5,408 nucleotides of DNA from Opitutaceae bacterium (GTDB lineage: Bacteria; Verrucomicrobiota; Verrucomicrobiia; Opitutales; Opitutaceae). The first letter of the stretch is position 1, and the number at the start of each line of letters is the position of its first letter. Shown here one piece after another: positions 1-5,408 of this stretch. The position numbers and the translations under genes were made by a program. The notes below the pieces were generated by a model. The model made no database searches and was not told where the DNA came from. It was given only the letters and a program-made list of their open reading frames with translations. The stretch is taken from assembly GCA_016763045.1 (NCBI GenBank), contig JAESUN010000132.1:1-5408 (forward strand), written 5' to 3'.

Positions 1-130
1 GTTCAGATTTCATATTAGTCAGCTCTTTTGCGAAATTGCACTTAGTTTCTTCTTCTCTTTGATTGCGGTAAAAATGACACTCCTCGACTTCGATGATCAA
101 TCCAACACGATCCTCCGAGAGAGTTTCCAC
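1..130 (-). CDS. possible N-terminal part of an unrecognised gene, cut by the left edge
   Basis: A minus-strand frame stays open from a GTG at 128-130 to the window edge, giving 43 codons. The peptide begins VETLSEDRVGLIIEVEECHF and is rich in Glu, Lys and Arg, which looks like a soluble protein rather than random translation. It lies 43 bp downstream of the subtilase stop on the same strand, so it could be the next gene in an operon. There is no strong ribosome binding site before the GTG. The only ATG in this frame is at 11-13, which could be the true start, leaving most of this stretch as leader. I do not recognise the family. The frame is short, and its openness could be chance. Confidence 0.3.
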   Translation of the reverse strand, partial: METLSEDRVGLIIEVEECHFYRNQREEETKCNFAKELTNMKSE

Positions 131-173
131 AAAACGACTTCTGTTTAGGCGAAGTGATTTTATTTGTCAGAAA

Positions 174-1142
174 TCAGGCTCTATTTTCAGTAAAGACATG
201 ATCGACTGCGGCGAAGAGATCAAGTCCCCGGAAATCATAATTCGTATCAGCATCTTTAACACGAACCCCGGTCTTTTGAAAGATACGCATCATCGCATCC
301 GGCAGTGTTTCACCATCGCTCTCCCACTGATACTCATTTTTCTCAATGGCTTCGCGAAGGATCATCGAACAAGCGGCAGCATACGCATTGGAGGAGGATG
401 TGGCGACGGCCGTGACGAGCAAGTCCGTGTTTGTAAATCGATCGAGATGGGCTTCGTGCTTCCCTGGGGTTGTTGCGCCGATGCCAAAGCAATGGGGTTG
501 GCAAGCGGGCCAGGAAATACCATCCGTAAAGCCATGGTTCCCACAGGGCGCACTCACCCATATCCCCTGCTGACGGAGGGCGCATAAAACATCGTCCAGC
601 TCAGTTGAGACGGGCTCTGAGTGACGGTCATCATCCAGAGGAGAAAGATTAACGGTCGTTATATTGTAGTCGCTATGGTTCTCCAGAACCCACCGCAAGG
701 CCCTGGCTATCGTCCCTGCTTCCGCCTGCCCTTGTAAATGAACCTGAGAGACACAACGAACGTGAGCGACAAAGTTGTTGTAGGCGACGCCGAGAACTCC
801 GTCGTGCTGAATGGATGAGGGATTGCCCACGGTTGTGCCATGATAGCCCGGGGGCACAGGTGTTGGGTCGTCATTACCATCAATACTATTGTGGGTAGCG
901 ATGACCTTGGCGCCCCACTCCATCTTTGTCTGCCATTGCGGAGCGTCTAATTCACAACCGTCATCCAGGATAGCCAAACACTGGCCTTTCCCCCAGGAAA
1001 GCTTGTCCGCATATTTCTTCCAAGTCTCAATTACCCGGATTTGGGTGAAGCTCTCTTCATTAAAGGGAATTCTTTTTCCGGATTTCGCGACCGCCTGCTT
1101 GTCTATTCCGACGGGTTCTTCCTTTGGAGTTTCCTGATTCAT
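174..1142 (-). CDS. subtilisin-like serine protease (S8 family), no signal peptide
   Basis: This 322-residue protein is a subtilase, a serine endopeptidase with an Asp-His-Ser triad. The Asp motif is LAILDDG with Asp60 the likely catalytic residue, the His motif is GYHGTTVG with His101, and the oxyanion-hole Asn is Asn202 in APCGNHG. The Ser motif is ATSSSNAYAAA, with Ser251 aligning to the nucleophile of the usual GTSxAxP. The Gly and Pro of that motif are replaced by Ser and Ala, so activity is likely but not certain. The protein starts with a hydrophilic, charged segment (MNQETPKEEP), with no signal peptide, membrane segment or obvious inhibitor-type propeptide; the catalytic domain begins near residue 30. 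It therefore looks cytoplasmic or unconventionally exported. The ATG at 1140-1142 is the natural start, though the upstream sequence has no clear Shine-Dalgarno. It ends in TGA. It is transcribed divergently from the HD hydrolase, and its substrate is unknown. Confidence 0.9.
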   Translation of the reverse strand: MNQETPKEEPVGIDKQAVAKSGKRIPFNEESFTQIRVIETWKKYADKLSWGKGQCLAILDDGCELDAPQWQTKMEWGAKVIATHNSIDGNDDPTPVPPGYHGTTVGNPSSIQHDGVLGVAYNNFVAHVRCVSQVHLQGQAEAGTIARALRWVLENHSDYNITTVNLSPLDDDRHSEPVSTELDDVLCALRQQGIWVSAPCGNHGFTDGISWPACQPHCFGIGATTPGKHEAHLDRFTNTDLLVTAVATSSSNAYAAACSMILREAIEKNEYQWESDGETLPDAMMRIFQKTGVRVKDADTNYDFRGLDLFAAVDHVFTENRA

Positions 1143-1189
1143 TAAGTTGCTTTAAACAATTAACTAAGACTTTTTTTGGATATGATTAA

Positions 1190-1257
1190 GAAAATCTACA
1201 AGATGAGCTGTTAGGAAAATCTATGCTTTAGATGAGAAGATCAATCCACAAAAATCT
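1190..1257. repeat. short AAAATCT direct repeats in the divergent intergenic region
   Basis: GAAAATCTA occurs at 1190-1198 and 1215-1223, each followed within a few bases by GATGAG (1202-1207 and 1231-1236). A third copy of the core, AAAATCT, lies at 1251-1257. The copies sit between the divergent subtilase and HD genes, where regulator sites would be expected. They are AT-rich and unevenly spaced (25 and 35 bp), so chance is a real possibility. The rest of the 214-bp gap shows no gene and no convincing consensus promoter. Confidence 0.25.
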
Positions 1258-1270
1258 CCTGTGAACTTTG

Positions 1271-1283
1271 CAGGTCCTATCTG
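1271..1283. promoter_or_regulatory. imperfect palindrome CAGGT-CCT-ATCTG upstream of the HD gene
   Basis: Five-base arms around a central CCT match with one mismatch. The site lies 73 bp before the HD-gene start. The stretch AGGTCCTATCTGAAA agrees at 13 of 15 positions with AGATCCTATCTAAAA, found just before the AraC-family gene at 2135-2149. The likeness suggests a shared operator, but a chance match in AT-rich spacer DNA cannot be excluded. Confidence 0.25.
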
Positions 1284-1345
1284 AAATTAAATTAAGAAGA
1301 TACATTCCTTGAGAAATCATTGCTGTGATCTTTTGTATCGTGCAT

Positions 1346-1351
1346 AGAAGG
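1346..1351 (+). promoter_or_regulatory. ribosome binding site of the HD-domain gene
   Basis: AGAAGG lies five bases before the ATG at 1357-1359. It is the only clear Shine-Dalgarno-like sequence before a gene in this window, and it supports the chosen start. Confidence 0.6.
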
Positions 1352-1356
1352 TTCTA

Positions 1357-1959
1357 ATGAAGACACGGCTTGAGCAACAAATGCAGTTTATCCTGGAAGC
1401 AGATCAGCTGAAAAATATCTTTCGGCAATCTCGAGTCATCCAGGATCGAAGGCCGGAGAATGATGCGGAGCATTCCTGGCATCTTTCTCTGATGATTCTT
1501 TTGCTCTCCGAGCATGTTGATAAGGAAAAGATCAATATTCTACAGGTCTTAAAGATGATCATCATTCATGACATTGTGGAGATCGATGCCGGGGATACGT
1601 TTGCCTATGATACTGAGGGCCAAAAGACACAGGCTGCTCGGGAACAGAAAGCTGCAGAAAGACTCTTTGGGCTCTTACCCTCAGATCAAGCTAAAGAATT
1701 TCATGCTCTGTTCAATGAGTTCGAAGCAAAGAAAACACCCGAAGCCCGTTTTGCGGCTGCGGTTGATCGCATACAGCCTCTCCTGCTGAACTTTAACACG
1801 GAGGGTGCGGCCTGGAAGCAACATGGCATTACCATTTCTCAAGCAATGGAACGAAATCGGCATATCGAAGACGCTAGCGTAGAACTATGGAATTACGTGA
1901 AAAAGTTACTGGAAGAGGCAGTCGTAAAAGGTTACTTGAAAGAAGATCGATCACTATAA
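1357..1959 (+). CDS. HD-domain phosphohydrolase, YfbR/HDDC2-like (putative 5'-deoxynucleotidase)
   Basis: This 200-residue cytoplasmic protein belongs to the HD superfamily of metal-dependent phosphohydrolases, in the branch containing E. coli YfbR (deoxynucleoside 5'-monophosphate nucleotidase) and eukaryotic HDDC2. The metal-binding set is complete: His39 in NDAEHSWHL, His71-Asp72 in IIHDIVEIDAGD, and Asp137 in AAVDRIQP. Glu75 and Asp80 fall in the region that in YfbR contributes to catalysis. Arg26 near the N-terminus may be the substrate-binding arginine. Length and motif order are normal for the family, so the gene looks intact. By family it would remove phosphate from deoxynucleoside monophosphates in nucleotide turnover, but many relatives are untested and the exact substrate is inferred. 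It has a good ribosome binding site, ends in TAA and is followed by 202 bp without a gene, so it is probably transcribed alone. Confidence 0.92.
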   Translation: MKTRLEQQMQFILEADQLKNIFRQSRVIQDRRPENDAEHSWHLSLMILLLSEHVDKEKINILQVLKMIIIHDIVEIDAGDTFAYDTEGQKTQAAREQKAAERLFGLLPSDQAKEFHALFNEFEAKKTPEARFAAAVDRIQPLLLNFNTEGAAWKQHGITISQAMERNRHIEDASVELWNYVKKLLEEAVVKGYLKEDRSL

Positions 1960-2132
1960 CTCCGACGTTTTCATAACCTCACTCATTGGATCTTTATTAG
2001 AGATAATCATCGGGATCAGAGGCTTATTGATAACTTTGGAGAAGATATGCGGACTCCGAATTAGATGATCCCAGTTCAGAACTTCGAAAACTAAAGACAA
2101 AACGGTTGAATAAATCGACCCTGTTAATCTTG

Positions 2133-2147
2133 TTAGATCCTATCTAA
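2133..2147. promoter_or_regulatory. perfect palindrome TTAGAT-CCT-ATCTAA before the AraC-family gene
   Basis: Six-base arms match perfectly around a 3-base centre, ending 14 bp before the GTG start of the regulator. It could be an autoregulatory operator or a small hairpin over the translation start region. A related imperfect copy lies at 1271-1283. It is followed by a run of A on this strand, not T, so it is not a plus-strand terminator; read on the minus strand the T-run precedes the stem. The remainder of the 202-bp gap (1960-2161) shows no gene. Confidence 0.35.
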
Positions 2148-2161
2148 AAAAATCCCACTCC

Positions 2162-3049
2162 GTGCATACCTCTACCAGTCATTTTGTAAGTCTACAACTC
2201 ATCGAAGGGATTGCCCATCTATCCGAGGGAGCTTTGCACGGACCTTGGGCGGAGGCCTTTAAGGATCGGCTCACCCAGCATAAGTTTTCCGCTTCTGTTT
2301 ATAGTGGGGAGCATTCACATACCCATACAGAAGTCTGTCACTTGCTCAGCGGAAATTGCCTGCTCAGTTATCAGGGTGCACATTATAAACTGCATCCGGG
2401 GGATCTTACTTTTTTCCCTCCCGGCGTTGTGCATGCAGAGACGTCTTATCAGCCACGGATTTCCTACCAACTCGTTTGGTGGGTCTTGCGCGAGGATGGC
2501 CCTTTTCTTCAATTAACTGATTATCATAAGGAGACGGGCTTTCGCATTATCAACCGGGTTTCATTACCCCGATTGCCGAGTGAAATCTTTGAACGAATTG
2601 AAAACCTGAAACTGTATGCTGCCGGAAAAAAAGCGCCTCCAGTTCTTGAGCTGAAAGAGAACTTTCTCACGCTCTCTCTGGAACTTCTTCGTTATCTCCA
2701 ATCCCATGACAAATCGGGAGAAATCGATACACGTTCATCCATTATTGATTTGGCTATTTCGTATATTCGCAATCATTCGGATAAGCCGATCGAACTCGAG
2801 GATGTCGGTCAGGCCGTTTTGCTTTCTCCTAATTATTTGACGACACTTTTCCGGACTCATACAGGAAAAACTCTTGACGCCTTCATCAAAGAAGAGCGTA
2901 TCAAACGTTCGATTCGTTTGTTAACAGAAACAGGTAAAAGTGTTAAGGAAATTGCAGCTGAACTGGGTTTTACGGATCAGTTTTCGTTCAGTCGCACCTT
3001 CAAGCGGATAAAAGGTGTTTCACCGCTTAATTTCCGAAATAGCCTGTGA
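2162..3049 (+). CDS. AraC-family transcriptional regulator with N-terminal cupin sensor domain
   Basis: This 295-residue protein has the two-domain layout of AraC/XylS regulators. Residues about 40-110 form a cupin-type ligand pocket, with His-rich strand HSHTHTEVCHLLSG (51-64) and the turn LHPGDLTFFPPGVVHAE (77-93), as in sugar-sensing members. Residues about 193-295 form the double helix-turn-helix domain: the first helix pair is around LEDVGQAVLLSPNYLTTLF (212-230), and the second carries the family signature VKEIAAELGF followed by FSFSRTFKRIKGVSPLNFR (275-292). The length is typical and the gene looks intact. The start is a GTG; the upstream in-frame stop is at 2111-2113 and no ATG lies near, so GTG at 2162 is the best choice despite no Shine-Dalgarno. 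The stop is TGA. It most likely controls the downstream aminotransferase and ceramidase-like genes in response to a small, probably carbohydrate, ligand; this is inferred from position and domain type. Confidence 0.93.
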   Translation: MHTSTSHFVSLQLIEGIAHLSEGALHGPWAEAFKDRLTQHKFSASVYSGEHSHTHTEVCHLLSGNCLLSYQGAHYKLHPGDLTFFPPGVVHAETSYQPRISYQLVWWVLREDGPFLQLTDYHKETGFRIINRVSLPRLPSEIFERIENLKLYAAGKKAPPVLELKENFLTLSLELLRYLQSHDKSGEIDTRSSIIDLAISYIRNHSDKPIELEDVGQAVLLSPNYLTTLFRTHTGKTLDAFIKEERIKRSIRLLTETGKSVKEIAAELGFTDQFSFSRTFKRIKGVSPLNFRNSL

Positions 3050-3090
3050 TGATTTTGTTGCCCTGTCTAAACAGTTCTCTCGGCCAGGAT

Positions 3091-3129
3091 AACTCTGAAA
3101 GAGTTTAATCCGAAGTTCGGCTATATAAT
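3091..3129 (+). promoter_or_regulatory. putative regulated promoter of the aminotransferase gene
   Basis: A perfect -10 hexamer TATAAT lies at 3124-3129 within TATATAAT. No good -35 hexamer is present at the proper distance. Instead there are two perfect inverted repeats: AACTCT-GAA-AGAGTT at 3091-3105, overlapping where the -35 would be, and CCGAA-G-TTCGG at 3110-3120, filling the spacer. A strong -10, poor -35 and operator-like repeats fit a promoter needing an activator or blocked by a repressor. The implied transcript would start near 3136, leaving a leader of about 70 bases before the ATG at 3206. This is inferred from pattern alone; the hairpins could also be small RNA structures at the end of the araC-type transcript. 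Confidence 0.4.
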
Positions 3130-3205
3130 CGTAACTTTAACCATTCCTCTCGAACAGGATTGATGGTATTGTTTTATCACGAAAAAAGCCTCAACCGCTC
3201 TCTCT

Positions 3206-4258
3206 ATGAAAAAATCAGCTTCTTCAGATCTCGCCCTCTTGGGTGGTCAACCAGTAGGCAAAATCGAAACGCCTCCCTTCCCGTTTTTTACCGCGCGTAC
3301 CCTCAAACGAGTCAACCAAGTATTGGTGGATGGAAAAGCCATTGGACTGGGTCGATCTCATTCTCCCGAGCTGGTCGAGGCGGAAGAGGCAATTTCGGCC
3401 TATCACGGAGGATTGCATTGTCTGAGCACGAGTTCTGGACATGGGGCCTTACAGATGGCTCTGGCGGGCTTGGACATAGGCCCGGGCGATGAAGTCATTA
3501 CCACACCCTATACCTGGGGTGCTTCTATTTCCTGTATCCTTCACCAGGGTGCTATTCCGGTTTTCGCCGACGTGGATCCGATAACGGGGTTGATCGATCC
3601 CAAGACAATTCCTCCACTTATCAATCGCCGCACCCGTGCCATTCTGCCTGTTCACATCTTCGGACAACCAGCGAATATGCCGGCCATCATGACGATAGCG
3701 AAGAAGCATAATCTCGTCGTAATCGAAGACGGAAGCCAGGCTCATGGCGCAACGTTTAAGGGTAAAAGAGTCGGGAATTTCGGTGATGCAGCGGGATTTT
3801 CCTGTATGGGAGGAAAGCTCTTAGCGACAACGGAAGCTGGTTACCTGGTGACGCCGAAAGAAGATGTTTACTGGAAGGCGAGTCTTCTCTGTCAGCATAT
3901 GGGCCGATCACCGGATAAGGGATTCCCTAAGGGCTTACTTCCTTACGCTGATTCTCTGGTCTATACCTATCGGATGACGCCGCTCAACGCAGTTCTTCTC
4001 ACCGAGCAACTCAAAAAGCTCGACAAGGAAGTCGATCATCGCCGCCGCAATCTGGAGCACTTAAGGCATTACCTGAGCGATTCCCGCTTTGTTAGTTTGC
4101 CGAAGTACAAGGCTCACGAGAAACCTGCTTTCCATATTGTGACGATGAACTTCAATCATCAAAAAGCCGGAATCAGCCGGGATACTTTTTTGGAAGCCAT
4201 TAAGGCTGAAGGACTGCTGGCAATGGCATACATCCCTTCTCCCATCCCTTCATGGTAG
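3206..4258 (+). CDS. DegT/DnrJ/EryC1/StrS-type PLP aminotransferase, cut short by an in-frame TAG
   Basis: This reading frame encodes the first 350 residues of a PLP-dependent sugar or cyclitol aminotransferase (fold type I). Seen in order: the N-terminal LALLGGQPVG segment common in this branch; TSSGHGALQMAL (75-86), the cofactor phosphate-binding region; VHIFGQPANM (149-158); VVIEDGSQAHGA (171-182), with Asp175 for the pyridine nitrogen; and FSCMGGKLLATTEAG (198-212), with Lys204 the expected Schiff-base lysine. Members transfer an amino group, usually from Glu or Gln, to a keto sugar or keto-inositol; the substrate here is not known. The ATG at 3206 fits the family N-terminus but has no Shine-Dalgarno. 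The frame stops at TAG 4256-4258 right after YIPSPIPSW, where relatives continue; the next 84 codons in the same frame look like the missing C-terminus. As encoded, the product lacks the end of its small domain and may be inactive or unstable. Confidence 0.9.
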   Translation: MKKSASSDLALLGGQPVGKIETPPFPFFTARTLKRVNQVLVDGKAIGLGRSHSPELVEAEEAISAYHGGLHCLSTSSGHGALQMALAGLDIGPGDEVITTPYTWGASISCILHQGAIPVFADVDPITGLIDPKTIPPLINRRTRAILPVHIFGQPANMPAIMTIAKKHNLVVIEDGSQAHGATFKGKRVGNFGDAAGFSCMGGKLLATTEAGYLVTPKEDVYWKASLLCQHMGRSPDKGFPKGLLPYADSLVYTYRMTPLNAVLLTEQLKKLDKEVDHRRRNLEHLRHYLSDSRFVSLPKYKAHEKPAFHIVTMNFNHQKAGISRDTFLEAIKAEGLLAMAYIPSPIPSW

Positions 4259-4513
4259 CGCTTACACTGGCAGAACTACAGAGGCCCGAAAGCCACCTGG
4301 ATTGATTCGCTGAAAAGGTCTGGTATCGATTATCGAAACTCCAGACATCCAAACTGTGAGCGTAAAATCGCCTCAGCGCTGGATATGAGTTTTAATTTTT
4401 ATAAGCCGGCGAAGAATATGATGAAAAAGATTGCTGACATTATCTACAAAGTGGAGGCAAATATCGATGCCCTCAAAAAGGTTGAATCCAAGAGCAAATC
4501 TGGTCGAAGATAG
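4259..4513 (+). pseudogene. in-frame C-terminal continuation of the aminotransferase after the amber codon
   Basis: With no change of frame, 84 sense codons follow the TAG and end in a second TAG at 4511-4513. They begin RLHWQNYRGPKATW and include HPNCERKIASALDMSF, which resembles the usual DegT-family C-terminus, where a Pro-x-x-Glu-Arg stretch is followed by a Leu/Met-rich strand and a final helix. With it the protein would be 435 residues counting the amber position, a normal length for this family; without it the gene is about 20 percent short. The tail finishes in a Lys/Ser-rich stretch. No start codon with a ribosome site suggests separate translation. The ancestral codon at 4256 could have been CAG, AAG, GAG, TCG, TTG, TGG or Tyr by one change. 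The close fit to the family indicates that the loss is very recent, an artefact, or tolerated by read-through. Confidence 0.8.
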
Positions 4514-4580
4514 TCAATACGCGGTTTCGCTCTGACACTTGAACCATTTCGATCTTTAAGAAATCCTCTAAACGCCCATC

Positions 4581-5408
4581 ATGAAAATTGGTTTTGGTAA
4601 ATCAGACATTACCCCGCGAGTCGGTGTGCAGCTAGCGGGTTTTGGTCCTTTCCGGAACCGGCACTCAAATGGCGTGCGGGACAACCTTTGGGCCAGAGCC
4701 ATTGCCTTTGAACAAAACGGGGAAAAGGTAATCATCGTCAGCTGCGATCTCACTGGAATTGTTTTGGATACGACCGAAGATGTCCGAGCAATGGTTTCGA
4801 ATCAGACGGGTATTGACCCTGGCGCCATTATGCTCGCTTGCACACATACACACAGTGCGCCTTCGACGGGGACCTATATCGGATGGGGAGAGGCCGACGT
4901 CCCTTATATGGAAACACTTCCAGCTCGAATCGCCCAGGCTTGTGTCGATGCCTTTAACCACTTGGATGAAGCAGAGTTATCCCATGCGGAAGTCCCTTGC
5001 GAAGGGATTGCCGTGAATCGTGAGTATGACCAGCCCTTTAATCATGGTAAACCGATTGAGCATTTTTTAACGGATGAGTGGCGGCCCGACAAACCAGACT
5101 TAACTGAAACCACCTGTCATGTCCTTAAGGCGACCCGTGATGGAGAAATCATCTGGTTTATCAGCTACTTTGCCTGTCACCCGGTTGTCTGTTGTGAAGA
5201 AACGTTCAAAATTCATGGTGATTTTCCCGGCGTCGCAACCAATAAGCTAGAGGCCAAATATCCAGGGTCTATCGGTCTTTTTCTTCAAGGATCTCTCGGC
5301 GATGTGAACAGTTGTGTAGCACATTACCCGGAAGAAGCATCCATGCGAGCTCTTGAGATACTTTCCGATCGTTTTGCAGCTGCTGTTCAAAACGGGATCG
5401 AAAAGGCA
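4581..5408 (+). CDS. neutral/alkaline ceramidase-like hydrolase, N-terminal 276 residues (cut by right edge)
   Basis: The frame is open from ATG 4581 to the window end without a stop. It begins directly with MKIGFGKSDITP, the first strand of the neutral-ceramidase N-terminal domain, so there is no signal peptide, whereas characterised neutral ceramidases are secreted. The zinc-site motifs are present: THTHSAP (88-94) and FACHPVV (198-203), with His200 a likely ligand, followed by HGDFPG (212-217). The later motif LQGSLGDVNSC (235-245) corresponds to the GDVSPN hexapeptide, whose Ser is the reported nucleophile of human neutral ceramidase. Here Asn243 replaces that Ser. The fold and metal site therefore seem kept while true ceramide hydrolysis is doubtful; an amide or ester hydrolase acting on another compound is more likely. 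It lies 67 bp after the aminotransferase end with no terminator between, so co-transcription is probable. The ribosome site is weak. Confidence 0.9.
   Translation, partial: MKIGFGKSDITPRVGVQLAGFGPFRNRHSNGVRDNLWARAIAFEQNGEKVIIVSCDLTGIVLDTTEDVRAMVSNQTGIDPGAIMLACTHTHSAPSTGTYIGWGEADVPYMETLPARIAQACVDAFNHLDEAELSHAEVPCEGIAVNREYDQPFNHGKPIEHFLTDEWRPDKPDLTETTCHVLKATRDGEIIWFISYFACHPVVCCEETFKIHGDFPGVATNKLEAKYPGSIGLFLQGSLGDVNSCVAHYPEEASMRALEILSDRFAAAVQNGIEKA

Noticed and set aside
93..587. 164-codon plus-strand open frame
   Set aside because: It lies almost wholly antisense to the well-supported subtilase, and its translation has no recognisable domain and a composition expected of a complementary frame.
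1309..1338. TTGAGA with TTGTAT as a promoter for the HD gene
   Set aside because: The -10 candidate matches the consensus at only three of six positions with an 18-base spacer, too weak to annotate.
3063..3074. CTGT-CTAA-ACAG as a terminator of the AraC-family gene
   Set aside because: The stem is only four base pairs and no T-run follows, so it does not qualify as an intrinsic terminator.
3160..3492. Overlapping 110-codon plus-strand frame at the aminotransferase start
   Set aside because: It is in a different frame from the aminotransferase, overlaps its conserved N-terminus and gives a Ser/Arg/Gly-rich translation with no domain.
4256..4258. TAG as pyrrolysine or a reassigned codon
   Set aside because: The extended gene itself appears to end in TAG at 4511-4513, no pyl genes are visible, and DegT aminotransferases are not known pyrrolysine proteins. 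It remains testable but is not favoured.
4256..4513. Frameshift as the cause of the aminotransferase truncation
   Set aside because: The family-like C-terminal sequence continues in exactly the same frame (4256 to 4511 is a multiple of three), so a single nonsense codon explains it and no indel is needed.
4665..5016. Open frames on both strands (98 codons minus, 85 codons plus) inside the ceramidase-like gene
   Set aside because: Both overlap the frame from 4581 that carries clear conserved ceramidase-family motifs, and neither has recognisable content.

Overview
The window carries six protein-coding regions with bacterial architecture. From left to right they are: the possible edge of an unrecognised gene (minus strand); a subtilisin-type serine protease (minus); divergently from it, an HD-domain phosphohydrolase of the YfbR/HDDC2 type; an AraC-family regulator; a DegT/DnrJ/EryC1/StrS-type PLP aminotransferase interrupted by an in-frame amber codon; and the first 276 codons of a neutral-ceramidase-like protein that runs off the right edge. 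No RNA genes, insertion sequences, CRISPR arrays or phage genes were seen.

The likely source is a member of the Planctomycetota-Verrucomicrobiota-Chlamydiota group, perhaps Verrucomicrobiota (Opitutia/Puniceicoccales-like) or Lentisphaerota. This is an inference from the mid-range GC, the mostly weak Shine-Dalgarno signals (only the HD gene has a clear one), and the combination of ceramidase-like protein, DegT aminotransferase with an N-terminal LGGQPVG motif, AraC regulator and signal-less subtilase. No phylogenetic marker gene is present, so the assignment is tentative.

Left half (1-1959): the subtilase and the HD hydrolase are transcribed away from a 214-bp intergenic region holding short AAAATCT repeats and an imperfect palindrome. 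The two genes have no obvious functional link. The subtilase lacks a signal peptide and propeptide and has an atypical serine motif.

Right half (2162-5408): the AraC regulator, aminotransferase and ceramidase-like gene all lie on the plus strand and look like a small regulator-plus-enzymes cassette. A 156-bp gap between regulator and aminotransferase contains a perfect TATAAT with a poor -35 and two short palindromes directly upstream, as might be expected of a regulated promoter. The aminotransferase and ceramidase-like genes are 67 bp apart and probably co-transcribed. The cassette probably acts on an imported glycan- or amino-sugar-like compound, but no substrate can be read from the sequence.

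The most notable observation is the TAG at 4256-4258. Reading straight on in the same frame gives 84 more codons that look like the normal C-terminus of the aminotransferase family, ending at a second TAG (4511-4513). The gene is therefore a recent nonsense allele, a read-through gene, or a sequencing error. No convincing wholly new system was found; the better leads are this amber codon, the changed catalytic motifs in the ceramidase-like protein and the subtilase, and the operator-like palindromes.
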